A stretch of 45,938 nucleotides of DNA from Bacteroidota bacterium (lineage in GTDB: Bacteria > Bacteroidota > Bacteroidia > Bacteroidales > Dysgonomonadaceae), in assembly GCA_023399295.1 (NCBI GenBank), contig JAEWQF010000079.1, positions 1 through 45,938 of the forward strand, in the 5' to 3' direction. The notes beneath the pieces are model-generated. The model saw only the letters and a program-made list of their open reading frames with translations. It did not search any database and was not told the origin of the DNA. Positions 1 to 8,418 of this stretch are shown here, piece by piece. The first letter of the stretch is position 1, and each line of letters begins with the position of its first letter. The translations under genes were made by a program, and so were the position numbers.

Positions 1-160
1 CCCATTTGTGCTTTCGTTGAAGCAGTTTATCTTAAGATTACAAATATAAAACTTAAAATTTATATAATATTGTTTCTCAGTCAGTTTTTTCAGAAAATGT
101 GATTCTTTGGGTATTATTCCCCATTTAGTCCTTGAAAATAGCAGGAAACAGAGCTGATAA

Positions 161-1021
161 CTAGCCAAGATAACTTTTCAGCAACTTACTCCGTGAGTCC
201 TGACGGAGTCTGCGAATGGCTTTCTCCTTGATCTGACGGACCCGTTCGCGGGTGAGCTGAAACTTATCACCGATCTCTTCCAGCGTCATCTCCTGACAAC
301 CGATGCCGAAAAACATCTTGATGATGTCGCTCTCTCTTTCCGTGAGGGTGGAGAGTGCCCGGTCGATCTCTTTTTGCAACGATTCGTTGATCAGGGTTCG
401 GTCGGCAATGGGTGCATCGTCGTTCACAAGCACATCCAACAAGCTGTTGTCTTCTCCCTCCACAAAAGGAGCGTCCATGGAGATGTGTCGTCCAGACACC
501 TTCAGCGAGTCGGTCACCTTGTCCACAGTGATATCCAGTTCGATGGCAAGCTCCTCGGCAGAGGGACGTCGCTCATTCTCCTGTTCAAATTTCTGAAATG
601 CCTTGCTGATCTTGTTGAGTGATCCAACCTGGTTGAGGGGCAAACGGACGATGCGCGATTGCTCTGCAAGGGCTTGCAGAATCGATTGACGAATCCACCA
701 GACTGCGTAACTGATAAACTTGAAGCCGCGGGTCTCGTCAAACTTCTCGGCAGCCTTGATCAGTCCGAGGTTTCCTTCGTTGATCAGATCAGGCAGGCTG
801 AGCCCCTGGTTTTGGTACTGTTTGGCCACCGACACCACGAAACGCAGGTTCGCCCTGGTGAGTTTTTCCAGAGCCTGCCGGTCGCCTTTCTTGATCGCCT
901 GTGCCAGTTCAACTTCTTCCTCCACGGTAATCAGATCCTCACGGCCGATCTCCTGCAGATATTTGTCGAGTGATGCACTTTCACGATTGGTGATCGATTT
1001 TGTAATTTTTAGTTGTCTCAT
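161..1021 (-). CDS. rpoD: Primary sigma factor RpoD (sigma-70, Bacteroidetes type)
   Basis: Housekeeping sigma subunit that directs RNA polymerase to promoters. The 286-residue protein starts directly at region 1.2 (about residues 15-45, LDKYLQEIG), so the region 1.1 of proteobacterial RpoD is absent, as is usual in this phylum. Region 2 (about 50-125) carries DLINEGNLGLI and FISYAVWWIRQSI, the core-binding and -10-melting segments. Region 3 follows, and region 4 ends with LTRERVRQIKEKAIRRLR, the helix-turn-helix for the -33 element. The ATG at 1021 gives the expected family length. The gene is monocistronic as far as visible, with a TACTTTTG box about 50 bp upstream. No clear terminator is seen in bases 1-160. 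Confidence 0.97.
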   Translation of the reverse strand: MRQLKITKSITNRESASLDKYLQEIGREDLITVEEEVELAQAIKKGDRQALEKLTRANLRFVVSVAKQYQNQGLSLPDLINEGNLGLIKAAEKFDETRGFKFISYAVWWIRQSILQALAEQSRIVRLPLNQVGSLNKISKAFQKFEQENERRPSAEELAIELDITVDKVTDSLKVSGRHISMDAPFVEGEDNSLLDVLVNDDAPIADRTLINESLQKEIDRALSTLTERESDIIKMFFGIGCQEMTLEEIGDKFQLTRERVRQIKEKAIRRLRQDSRSKLLKSYLG

Positions 1022-1072
1022 CTCAATATTTCGATTCTATTGTTTTCTCTATGGGTGTAGCAACAGGGGGCG

Positions 1073-1080
1073 CAAAAGTA
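1073..1080 (-). promoter_or_regulatory. Candidate -7 box of rpoD promoter
   Basis: Read on the minus strand this is TACTTTTG, matching the Bacteroidetes -7 consensus TAnnTTTG, about 50 bp before the rpoD start. No TTTG at the ideal 19-21 bp spacing was found, so the call rests on one element. Confidence 0.5.
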
Positions 1081-1131
1081 CGAAAAAAAAACCAACTTCT
1101 GACAATCAAACACCCCATTGCCCAACATATA

Positions 1132-1167
1132 GCAAAGGAATTTGGCCAGTGGGCCTCATTCCTTCGC
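1132..1167 (-). other. Long hairpin downstream of htrA, possible terminator
   Basis: A 36-base inverted repeat lies 68 bp after the htrA stop. Outer arms of 10 bp (GCAAAGGAAT with ATTCCTTCGC, one wobble pair) enclose a symmetric 2x2 internal loop and an inner GGCC/GGCC stem with a 4-base loop. There is no T-run on either side, so it is not a standard intrinsic terminator. It could end htrA transcription, protect the mRNA 3' end, or be a degenerate mobile repeat. Confidence 0.5.
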
Positions 1168-1234
1168 AATAGAAACGTTATTTGGTTCCTTTTTGTTACT
1201 GAATTGTGGATGATTAACCTTCCTTAACCTTGCA

Positions 1235-2758
1235 TTACTCACCCGACAGGTCGATGGCGATGTATTGCGTCCTGCCATTGGGGTAGAAACCGGCTACAAG
1301 TACTACCTTGTCTTCACGGGTGCGGGTGGCTGCCACAATATTGGCTACATCCTCCTGGCTGTTTACCGGTTGGTTGTTCATCCGCAGGACGATGAATCCT
1401 TTGTTGATGCCCTCCTTGCGGAACAGTCCTTTGCTGTCGACAGTCTCAACCTCGATGCCGCTGTTGATTCCCAGCGTACGTTTCCGCTCGTCGCTGATCG
1501 ATTTGAAGGTAGCACCCAATGCAGTCACAGCATCTGTTTTCCGGGTTATATCGGTGCTTCCCTCATCATTTTTCAATTCCACATTGAAGGTGCGATTGTT
1601 GCCGTTGCGGTCGACCGTCACGCTGATCTTGTCACCCGGACGATATCGGTTCAACTGGCTCTGTAATTCGGCAAAGTTGCGGATCGGCACCGTGTTGATG
1701 GCTGTCAGGATATCCCCTTTCTGGATGCCGGCACTCTTGGCGGCACTTCTTTCTGAGAAGTCCTCCACCACGACCCCTTTGATTTGAGACAGTTCACGTG
1801 CCCGCTCGGGATTGTCCCTGCGGATGTTCTCGATATTGGGCACCTGGATGCCCAGCACGGCACGTTGTACGGCACCATACTCTTTCAGGTCGGCAGCAAT
1901 CTTTCCTGCGATGGAGATGGGTACGGCAAACGCATACCCGGCGAAATTGCCGGTCTGTGAATAGATGGCGGTGTTGATACCCACCAGCTCACCGCGGGTG
2001 TTGACAAGTGCACCACCGCTGTTACCGGGATTGACCGCCGCGTCGATCTGAATGAACGACTGGATGCCGAGGCCCCCACCCATCACATTGCCCCTGTTCT
2101 TTGCACTGACAATACCGGCAGTGACTGTGGAGGTGAGGTTGAAGGGATTGCCCACGGCCAGGACCCATTCACCCACCTGTAGGGCATCGGAGTTGCCGAA
2201 GGTGAGGTAGGGAAAATCATCCCCCTCGATCTTGAGCAGGGCGATGTCGCTCAGTTTATCCGTTCCTGCTACCTTGGCAGTGAATTCACGGTTGTCATTC
2301 AGCGTGACCGATACTTCCGAGGCATTCTCCACCACGTGGTTGTTGGTGAGAATGTAACCATCTTTCGAGATGATCACCCCGGAGCCGAAGCCAACCTGTT
2401 CACGCGGCTGTGACGGCATGCGCTCACCGAAGCCGAAAAAGAAATCGAACGGGTTGATGTATTGCTGCTGGCTGATTGTTTTTGTCTTGACGTGTACAAC
2501 ACCGTCTACCGAGCGTCCAGCCGCTTCTGTGAAGTCGGGGTAACCTTCACTGGTGGTGAGATTGGTGAGCACTACATTCTTGTCCTGGCCGAAAGAGTCG
2601 GCCAGCATGTCCATCTCTTGTGTTGTGTTGCCGGAATTACCGGCAGTTGACCTGCCTTCATTCCCGCTGATCATGTGATACCCGAAGAGGGTGATGACTG
2701 AACTCAATAAAGCAACCAGGATGATTGCTATCACGTTTTTTGTGTTATTTGTATTCAT
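1235..2758 (-). CDS. htrA: HtrA/DegP-type periplasmic serine protease with two PDZ domains
   Basis: Envelope stress protease and chaperone of the S1C (Deg) family. The ATG at 2758 is chosen because an in-frame extension to 2812 would use TTG and add residues that do not look like a signal sequence. From this start a membrane anchor (about residues 8-28) precedes the trypsin-like domain. The triad is visible: His141 in NNHVV, Asp171 in SDIALLK and Ser247 in GNSGGAL. A first PDZ domain (about 305-400) and a more divergent second PDZ (about 420-500) follow. The acidic, Gln-rich linker after the anchor suggests a periplasmic, membrane-tethered or signal-cleaved enzyme. It stands alone behind its own -7 box. 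Misfolded outer-membrane proteins are the likely substrates by family knowledge. Confidence 0.94.
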   Translation of the reverse strand: MNTNNTKNVIAIILVALLSSVITLFGYHMISGNEGRSTAGNSGNTTQEMDMLADSFGQDKNVVLTNLTTSEGYPDFTEAAGRSVDGVVHVKTKTISQQQYINPFDFFFGFGERMPSQPREQVGFGSGVIISKDGYILTNNHVVENASEVSVTLNDNREFTAKVAGTDKLSDIALLKIEGDDFPYLTFGNSDALQVGEWVLAVGNPFNLTSTVTAGIVSAKNRGNVMGGGLGIQSFIQIDAAVNPGNSGGALVNTRGELVGINTAIYSQTGNFAGYAFAVPISIAGKIAADLKEYGAVQRAVLGIQVPNIENIRRDNPERARELSQIKGVVVEDFSERSAAKSAGIQKGDILTAINTVPIRNFAELQSQLNRYRPGDKISVTVDRNGNNRTFNVELKNDEGSTDITRKTDAVTALGATFKSISDERKRTLGINSGIEVETVDSKGLFRKEGINKGFIVLRMNNQPVNSQEDVANIVAATRTREDKVVLVAGFYPNGRTQYIAIDLSGE

Positions 2759-2798
2759 ATTGTTGGGTTTGAAGTTATTTTTTTGTGCTTCATTACGG

Positions 2799-2806
2799 CA
2801 AAAGTA
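2799..2806 (-). promoter_or_regulatory. Candidate -7 box of htrA promoter
   Basis: TACTTTTG on the minus strand, about 40 bp before the chosen htrA start and identical to the box in front of rpoD. It lies inside the rejected TTG extension, which supports the downstream ATG. No well-spaced -33 TTTG is visible. Confidence 0.5.
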
Positions 2807-2958
2807 ACACAAAAATCATACAGAAAATCAACAGTTGGTGCGGCTTTTAACACTTTTAACGGAAAGATTTACCCCTTAACCCGATTTAACCGGTAAAGGA
2901 AGTGAGGATGCCGGTCGTTTCTGACAGAATGTCATCTCTTGGTGGCCCCTATGGCCTC

Positions 2959-4134
2959 TCATCGTCGGTATCGGGTTCTTCTGTTCGCGTATCGCCTGAA
3001 ACGGAAATTGTTAAACGGTTGGAACAGGTCGAACAACAACAGGTTGAGGTGGTACCCGACATTGTCAAACAGTTGGCTGCTCTTGTTGATCACCCACAGC
3101 TGGATCCCGTAACGAACAAAAAAGAGCAATAGCGCGGTACCGGTGATCAGCCAGGAACCGTTGACAATGCTTAGGGTTAATGCCAGAGAGAAGAGCAGAT
3201 AGAACAGATAACGGGTGAAGGTCTCCAGGCTAAAAAGAGAGGGTCCCACACCACGGTAGAATTGTTTGGTGTAGAGATACCTCGATTTCAGGGAACGCCA
3301 GGAGAGGAAGTGATCGATGCCGTGGGTCTCGGTCATGCTTTCCGGTGTGAGCACCACACCGGTAGGTACGCCACGTACGATCCGGTTGATAAACAGATCA
3401 TCTTCACCGGCATCAATGTGCAGGATGGAGGAGAAGCCCTTGTTGCGGAAAAACAGTTCCTTGCGGTAGGCCATGTTGCGTCCGATACCCATGTAAGGTT
3501 TGCCCAGCAGTGCCATGGAGAGAAACTTGAGGTGGTGCATCAGGTTGTCGTACCGGATGAATCGTTGCATGCTTACTTTTTTGTCAAAGCCCACTCTGCT
3601 GAACCCCAGCAGGATGTCAATCTCCTTTGTGAAAGCTCGGCCATACTCCCTGATCCAGTGAGGGGTAGAGGGTCTGCAGTAGGATTCGGTGAAGAGAAGC
3701 AGTTCATGCTTGGCAGCCTTGATGCCGATGGTGAGTGCGAGTTTTTTTTCGTTGATACTGTCGGCCTCATCCGGCACATAGGTGTGGTAGAAATGCGGGT
3801 ATTTCAGTGCAGCTGCTTTCAGTACCATGTCGGTCTCATCGGTGGAGCCACTGTTGACAACGATTACTTCATAGTCGGGATAATCCTGTTCCAGTATGAA
3901 GGGGAGGTTTTTAGCCAGTTCTTCCGAGTTATTCTTTGTGGCTATGATCACCGAGATGGGCGGGAGAGCCGCATCGGGTGGTGTTGGCGGCTGTTGTTTC
4001 TTTTGATGGCGGAAGGGTTTGTTGTATACCAACAGGTAAAACAATAACTGCACCAGAAAGAAGAACAACAACATACCGGCCAGGATCCACTCAGTGAGGG
4101 TAAGCCCGGAAACAAGCAGGGAGATGTATTCCAT
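2959..4134 (-). CDS. Family 2 glycosyltransferase, membrane-bound
   Basis: Transfers a sugar from an activated donor to an unknown acceptor at the inner membrane. A first membrane segment (about residues 14-36) is followed by a GT-A domain starting with PISVIIATKNN and NSGSTDET. A GEDDLFI acidic motif comes later, and two or three hydrophobic segments lie near the C-terminus (about 310-375). The position where most GT2 enzymes have a DxD metal motif reads LLFTESYCRP, with no Asp, so metal binding may differ. The gene starts 10 bp after the lysA stop and is the last gene of the lemA-to-GT2 run. Acceptor and product cannot be read from the sequence. Confidence 0.85.
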   Translation of the reverse strand: MEYISLLVSGLTLTEWILAGMLLFFFLVQLLFYLLVYNKPFRHQKKQQPPTPPDAALPPISVIIATKNNSEELAKNLPFILEQDYPDYEVIVVNSGSTDETDMVLKAAALKYPHFYHTYVPDEADSINEKKLALTIGIKAAKHELLLFTESYCRPSTPHWIREYGRAFTKEIDILLGFSRVGFDKKVSMQRFIRYDNLMHHLKFLSMALLGKPYMGIGRNMAYRKELFFRNKGFSSILHIDAGEDDLFINRIVRGVPTGVVLTPESMTETHGIDHFLSWRSLKSRYLYTKQFYRGVGPSLFSLETFTRYLFYLLFSLALTLSIVNGSWLITGTALLLFFVRYGIQLWVINKSSQLFDNVGYHLNLLLFDLFQPFNNFRFRRYANRRTRYRR

Positions 4135-4144
4135 GGATCAGGGT

Positions 4145-5302
4145 TTATGGGTTGTCTGAAAAGCGGGAGTGGGGGATCTCCCTGCAATTGTAGGTGGAAG
4201 CCATCGTTTCGCCATAGGCACCCGCCGAACGGATGGCGATCAAATCGCCACGTTGCGACTCGTTCAGCATGAAGTCACGGGCAAAGACATCGCTCGACTC
4301 ACAGATGGGACCCACCACATCGTATGTGGTATAGGGCTTCTCCGAACTGATGTTTTCAATATGGTGGAAAGCCTGATAGAGAGCCGGCCGGATCAAATCG
4401 GTCATGCCGGCATCCACAACAAGGAACTTTTTATGAATTCCCTCTTTCACGTAGACCACCCGTGTGATCAGCGAGCCGCAAGGCGCCACCACCGAACGAC
4501 CCAGTTCAAAGTGGAGGGTCTGCTCCTCTTCCAGCTTCAGGAATTTCTCGAACAACCGGAAGTAGGACTCAAAATCGGCCATGGGAAAGTGGTTCGGATG
4601 GTGGTAATTGATGCCCAGACCACCTCCCACGTTGATGACCGGGAGCGAGACATCCTGCTGGTGGAACCACTCCCGCAGCTCCAGCACCTTCACGCAGAGA
4701 TCCTCGAACGACGAGAGGTCGGTGATCTGTGATCCGATGTGAAAATGGATGCCGATCAGGTTGATGTGGCCTCCGTTGGCAATCAGCCGCAGCACCGCTG
4801 GTAGCTCCTGCTCGTTGATACCAAATTTGTTCTCGTTCAGACCGGTGGTGATGTAACTGTGGGTATGGGCATCCACGTTGGGATTGATGCGCAGGGCGAC
4901 CGGTGCTTTTTTGCCCATCGATGCGGCCAGCTCGTTCAGTACCTCCAACTCAGCCATCGACTCTACATTGAAACAGAAGATGTCGTGCTCGAGACCGATC
5001 CGTATCTCCCGATCGGTTTTGCCCACACCGGCAAAGGCGATCTTCCCAGCCGGGAAGCCACACGCCAGTGCCCGTACAATCTCGTTGCCACTCACACAGT
5101 CGGCACCAAAGCCATAGGAGGCGATGAGCCGCAGTATCTCCGGGTTGGCATTGGCCTTGATGGCATAATGAATGTGAAACGGTTTGCCGACAGTCTCCCG
5201 TTGTATGGTGTTGAGCGTTTCGCGCAACAAGGTCATGTCGTAGTAATAAAACGGTGTTTCGAATGCTTCGAATTGCAATGTGGGAAAAGTTCCTTTGATC
5301 AT
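4145..5302 (-). CDS. lysA: Diaminopimelate decarboxylase
   Basis: Last step of lysine biosynthesis: PLP-dependent decarboxylation of meso-diaminopimelate to L-lysine in the cytoplasm. This is a fold-III decarboxylase with the PLP lysine in HYAIKANAN (Lys49), the glycine-rich phosphate loop GGGLGI and the substrate-binding CESSD near the C-terminus. The frame is open to a GTG at 5338, but the ATG at 5302 (MIKGTFPT) gives about 385 residues and matches the start I remember for Bacteroidales LysA. A TATTTTTG box about 80 bp upstream suggests a promoter of its own besides read-through from miaA. It is followed after 10 bp by the glycosyltransferase gene. Confidence 0.95.
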   Translation of the reverse strand: MIKGTFPTLQFEAFETPFYYYDMTLLRETLNTIQRETVGKPFHIHYAIKANANPEILRLIASYGFGADCVSGNEIVRALACGFPAGKIAFAGVGKTDREIRIGLEHDIFCFNVESMAELEVLNELAASMGKKAPVALRINPNVDAHTHSYITTGLNENKFGINEQELPAVLRLIANGGHINLIGIHFHIGSQITDLSSFEDLCVKVLELREWFHQQDVSLPVINVGGGLGINYHHPNHFPMADFESYFRLFEKFLKLEEEQTLHFELGRSVVAPCGSLITRVVYVKEGIHKKFLVVDAGMTDLIRPALYQAFHHIENISSEKPYTTYDVVGPICESSDVFARDFMLNESQRGDLIAIRSAGAYGETMASTYNCREIPHSRFSDNP

Positions 5303-5378
5303 TTCTATAGGGTATCTGTTTGGATTCGTATCGCGCACCGGGTGGGCTGAACCGGTAGGTGCACCACTCTTTCGGTGA

Positions 5379-5386
5379 CAAAAATA
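5379..5386 (-). promoter_or_regulatory. Candidate -7 box of lysA promoter
   Basis: TATTTTTG on the minus strand in the 104-bp gap between miaA and lysA. It fits TAnnTTTG and would give a leader of roughly 70 bases. No matching -33 element is seen. Confidence 0.42.
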
Positions 5387-5406
5387 AGGTTTTTTCGTCG
5401 ATTCAC

Positions 5407-6321
5407 TTACATTCCGGTGAAAGAAATTGCCTGCGACAGCTTTTCCTCCATCGGCAAGGCTGCATCGATCCAGTGGATGGTGAAACCGCGTCGTTCCATC
5501 CCCCTGAACCAGGTCATCTGTCGTTTGGCAAATTGATGGATGGCTATTTCCAGCTGCCGGACCATCTCTCTGTAACTGAGTACACCGGTCACATGCAGGG
5601 TGACGAACTTGTACTCCAGTCCGTAATAGATCAGGTCATCTGCCCCAATGCCGTCGGCAAGCAACTGCTGCACCTCTTCAATCATTCCCTCCCGGAGGCG
5701 CGCCTCCAGTCGGCGGCTGATCTTCTCGCGTCTCAGGTCACGGTCAATATGCAGACCGAGGATCGTGCTGTCGAGGGGTGGGTAGCTTGTGTCTGCAGGA
5801 TCCTGTTGCAACCGGAAATGGGCTATCTCGATGGCACGGATGGCGCGTTTCTTTGTGTCGGTGTCGGTGCTGTTGTGTAGCGGTCCGTACCTTTGCAATA
5901 TCCTGGTGAGTTCCTCGAGGGTCAATTCTTCGAGACGGTTTCTCAGCACAGGGTTGACCGGCACATCGGGCAGGTGGTACCCCTTTAGCACCGATTCAAT
6001 ATAAAGGCCTGTGCCACCGCAAAGGATGGCTCTTTTGCCACGGCTCAGGATCTCCTGATATGCGGTGTGAAAATCGTGCTGGTATTCGAACAATGTGTAC
6101 TTCTCCCCCGGCTCCCTGATGTCAATCAGGTGATAGGGAATGCTCTTATTGATCAGGGTGTACTCGTTTAAATCCTTGCCTGTGCCGATGTCCATGCGGC
6201 GGTAGAGCTGGCGCGAGTCGCCGCTGAGGATCTCACCGTCGAGCACAGCTGCCAGCTGCACCGCAAAAGGGGTCTTTCCGCTGGCTGTAGGACCCAGCAC
6301 TGTGATTGGTTTCTGATTCAT
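5407..6321 (-). CDS. miaA: tRNA dimethylallyltransferase MiaA
   Basis: Adds a dimethylallyl group to N6 of A37 in tRNAs reading UNN codons. The 304-residue protein has the P-loop GPTASGKT (about residues 10-17), SGDSRQLYRRMDIGTGK for tRNA and substrate contacts, and GGTGLYIESVLKG, all typical of the family. The C-terminal region with RQMTWFRGM is also characteristic. The ATG at 6321 places the P-loop at the expected distance from the N-terminus. It begins 21 bp after the TPM membrane protein gene and precedes lysA, so it is probably transcribed with the LemA/TPM genes. Confidence 0.97.
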   Translation of the reverse strand: MNQKPITVLGPTASGKTPFAVQLAAVLDGEILSGDSRQLYRRMDIGTGKDLNEYTLINKSIPYHLIDIREPGEKYTLFEYQHDFHTAYQEILSRGKRAILCGGTGLYIESVLKGYHLPDVPVNPVLRNRLEELTLEELTRILQRYGPLHNSTDTDTKKRAIRAIEIAHFRLQQDPADTSYPPLDSTILGLHIDRDLRREKISRRLEARLREGMIEEVQQLLADGIGADDLIYYGLEYKFVTLHVTGVLSYREMVRQLEIAIHQFAKRQMTWFRGMERRGFTIHWIDAALPMEEKLSQAISFTGM

Positions 6322-6342
6322 GATTGCCGCAGGGAGGAGTGT

Positions 6343-7143
6343 TTACCAGCTCCCGCCGGCGCCTCCCCCGCCGAAGCTGCCTCCGCCGCCACCACCAAAA
6401 CCGCCACCACCGAAACCGCCAAAGCCTCCGCCGCCAAATCCGCCTGTACGGCGGCCTCCGCCCAGGACCGGAGGAAAGAAGATGGGGGGATTGCCGCCCC
6501 TGTGGTGTCCCTCGCTGTCGATATGCTGGTCACCTCCCCCGGAGATGAAGGCAAAGAAGATCAGGATACCTACTACGATGAGGATGATTGCCAGTGGCGG
6601 TATTCCGTTCTCCTCCTTCTCTTCGGCGGTGAACTCTCCCGCAAGGCGGGCAATCATCTCATCAATGGCGGCATTGACACCTCCGTAGTAATCATCCTCC
6701 ATGAAGTAGGGGATCATCACGTTGCGTACAATGCGGCCGGCATAGGCATCGTTGATGCGCGCCTCCAGACCGTAACCGGTGGCGATAAAGGCCTCACCGC
6801 GGCTGTTCCCCCTTTTGGGCTTGATCAGGATCACGGCGCCGTTGTGCTTGCTTTTCTGTCCCACCTGCCATTTTTCGCCCAGCCGGAAAGTGAAATCGGA
6901 GACGGCGTATCCACCCAGGTCATTCAGCGTCACCACGTAGATCTGTGTGGAGGTGGTGTCGTGGTATGCCCGCAACTTCTGTTCCAACGCGCTATTCCCT
7001 GAATCTGTGAAGATGCCGGCAAAATCATTCACCAGCCGGTGGGGCACCATCGGATCCGGAATATCCTGCGCCGACAGTGACGCAGTGACGAACGTAAAAA
7101 GGAGGATAAGGGTTCGGAGTCTACTCGTCCAGGATAACATCAT
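6343..7143 (-). CDS. TPM-domain membrane protein with glycine-rich tail
   Basis: Predicted envelope protein of the TPM (DUF477, YgcG) family. A signal peptide (residues 1-25, ending SLSAQ) is followed by a TPM domain (about 35-165) starting VNDFAGIFTDSGNSALEQKL. One membrane helix (about 185-207, PLAIILIVVGILIFF) and a tail of about 50 residues made mostly of Gly and Phe complete it. The TPM domain would be periplasmic and the Gly-rich tail cytoplasmic. The gene overlaps the preceding small TPM gene by 23 bp. Members are linked by context to LemA and, in plants, to photosystem II repair; the biochemical role here is unknown. Confidence 0.88.
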   Translation of the reverse strand: MMLSWTSRLRTLILLFTFVTASLSAQDIPDPMVPHRLVNDFAGIFTDSGNSALEQKLRAYHDTTSTQIYVVTLNDLGGYAVSDFTFRLGEKWQVGQKSKHNGAVILIKPKRGNSRGEAFIATGYGLEARINDAYAGRIVRNVMIPYFMEDDYYGGVNAAIDEMIARLAGEFTAEEKEENGIPPLAIILIVVGILIFFAFISGGGDQHIDSEGHHRGGNPPIFFPPVLGGGRRTGGFGGGGFGGFGGGGFGGGGGGSFGGGGAGGSW

Positions 7144-7543
7144 CGTTCAGTTCGTTTGTGTCATTCTCAGTAACCGGGTATCGGACCTTGATCAATTCGC
7201 CTACCCGTTCTATGCCGCGACAGATGCCATCGGCAATCCGATCGTCACGAAAGAAGGTTAGCATCTCATGCAGCACCCCATCCCAGAAGCCACTGCCTGC
7301 AGCATCGTGGATGCCAATGTCACCCCAGATGGCTGCTTTGTGGTCGGCAGGGGAGATGTAAAGCAACACACCGTTGCGCAGCAGGGTGGATTCCATCTTC
7401 ATCCGTGTGAACATGCGGAAGGCAGCCTCCAGTGGGTCACCCTTGCATTGCCGGGTGACACAAACGCGTATCTCACCCGAGGTGTGGCTTTCGGCATCGC
7501 GTATTGAGGCAGTGATCTGTCCCAGCTCTTCTTTGTTCAGCAT
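7121..7543 (-). CDS. Small TPM-domain protein
   Basis: This 140-residue protein is essentially one TPM domain. It begins with KEELGQITASIRDAESHTSGEIRVCV, and the middle VLLYISPADHKAAIWGDIGI matches the TPM core. It has no signal peptide or membrane helix and probably stays cytoplasmic, unlike its downstream partner. It starts 26 bp after lemA and its end overlaps the next TPM gene by 23 bp, which points to translational coupling. The triplet LemA, soluble TPM and membrane TPM is a recurring Bacteroidetes arrangement; function unassigned. Confidence 0.85.
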   Translation of the reverse strand: MLNKEELGQITASIRDAESHTSGEIRVCVTRQCKGDPLEAAFRMFTRMKMESTLLRNGVLLYISPADHKAAIWGDIGIHDAAGSGFWDGVLHEMLTFFRDDRIADGICRGIERVGELIKVRYPVTENDTNELNDDVILDE

Positions 7544-7569
7544 GGCTGTTTCACGTTGTGCGCATTCGC

Positions 7570-8151
7570 TTAAAACTGAACCTGTGGGGCTGTTTGCGCC
7601 TCAGGAACAGCTTCGAAATAGGCTTTTGGCTCAAACTTGAACCATTTGGCATAGATCACTTGCGGGAACTTGCGGATGTAGGCGTTGTAATCCTGTGCCA
7701 TCTGGTTGAATTTGTTGCGTTCCACCGAGATGCGATTCTCCGTGCCGGCAAGCTCATCCTGAAGAGCCAGAAAGTTCTGGTTGGCTTTCAGCTCAGGGTA
7801 GTTCTCCTGGATCAGTAACAGTCGTCCTAAAGCCTGACTCAGTTGGTTCTGAGCCTGTTGGTATTCCTGCAGGCTCTCAGCCGTAAGGTTCTCCGGGCTC
7901 ACACTGGTCTGTGTGGCTTTCGCCCTTGCCTCTGTCACCTGGGTGAAGGTCTCCTGCTCGTGCGTGGCGTATCCCTTCACGGTGTTCACCAGGTTGGGGA
8001 TCAGGTCGGCACGCCGCTGATAGGCATTCTGCACATTGCCCCATTGGGCCGTAACCGCTTCCTGTTTCTCCACCATGTTGTTGTAACCCTGACAGCCGGT
8101 GAGTGAGACAACGCCCACAAGAATCAATACAATGTAAGCTAACTTTTTCAT
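7570..8151 (-). CDS. lemA: LemA family protein
   Basis: Mostly helical envelope protein of the LemA family. The N-terminus is a lipoprotein-type signal with lipobox LTGC (Cys20). It is followed by the family core: YNNMVEKQEAV, NAYQRRADLIPNLVNTVKG and later YPELKANQNFL, with the helix repeats that form an anti-parallel bundle (about residues 25-175). The length of 193 residues is normal. It is the first gene of a run with two TPM genes, miaA, lysA and a glycosyltransferase, with a TATCTTTG box upstream. The physiological role of LemA is not known. Confidence 0.94.
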   Translation of the reverse strand: MKKLAYIVLILVGVVSLTGCQGYNNMVEKQEAVTAQWGNVQNAYQRRADLIPNLVNTVKGYATHEQETFTQVTEARAKATQTSVSPENLTAESLQEYQQAQNQLSQALGRLLLIQENYPELKANQNFLALQDELAGTENRISVERNKFNQMAQDYNAYIRKFPQVIYAKWFKFEPKAYFEAVPEAQTAPQVQF

Positions 8152-8206
8152 TTTTTGCTATTTTAATGGTTCATTCCCGAAGTTTTAAACTCGGAACGAT
8201 TGGTTG

Positions 8207-8214
8207 CAAAGATA
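8207..8214 (-). promoter_or_regulatory. Candidate -7 box of lemA operon promoter
   Basis: TATCTTTG on the minus strand, about 55 bp before the lemA start in the divergent 267-bp spacer. It fits the TAnnTTTG consensus. No -33 TTTG at good spacing. Confidence 0.45.
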
Positions 8215-8337
8215 GTTATTTTTTTTTCGGTAGCAGACCCCCCACACTGTAGTGATTGCAGTTTCCTTTGCTGAACTTTGTTTGATTGACCCGGTCAGGA
8301 TTTGTGGGTTTGAATTTTCAGGTGATGCTTTTTTGCC

Positions 8338-8345
8338 TATCTTTG
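8338..8345 (+). promoter_or_regulatory. Candidate -7 box of DUF3078 gene
   Basis: TATCTTTG on the plus strand, about 73 bp before the start at 8419. A TTTG lies upstream at 8309, but the 25-bp spacing is longer than the usual 19-21. The other 8152-8418 spacer content is featureless apart from a T-run near 8220. Confidence 0.42.
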
Positions 8346-8418
8346 TAAACTGGAAGAGGGTTCTCTTTGTTCACTTACTTACTGTGACAATATTTTAAGA
8401 GAATCCTTCAGTCAATAA

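Noticed and set aside
1..160. Terminator or small RNA gene downstream of rpoD
   Set aside because: AT-rich sequence with no convincing stem and T-run or RNA structure.
2845..2895. Repeated TTTAAC/TTAACC words upstream of htrA
   Set aside because: Spacing is irregular and the words are AT-rich and short; chance cannot be excluded.
3262..4047. 261-residue plus-strand frame opposite the glycosyltransferase
   Set aside because: Shadow frame of a real gene, no family resemblance.
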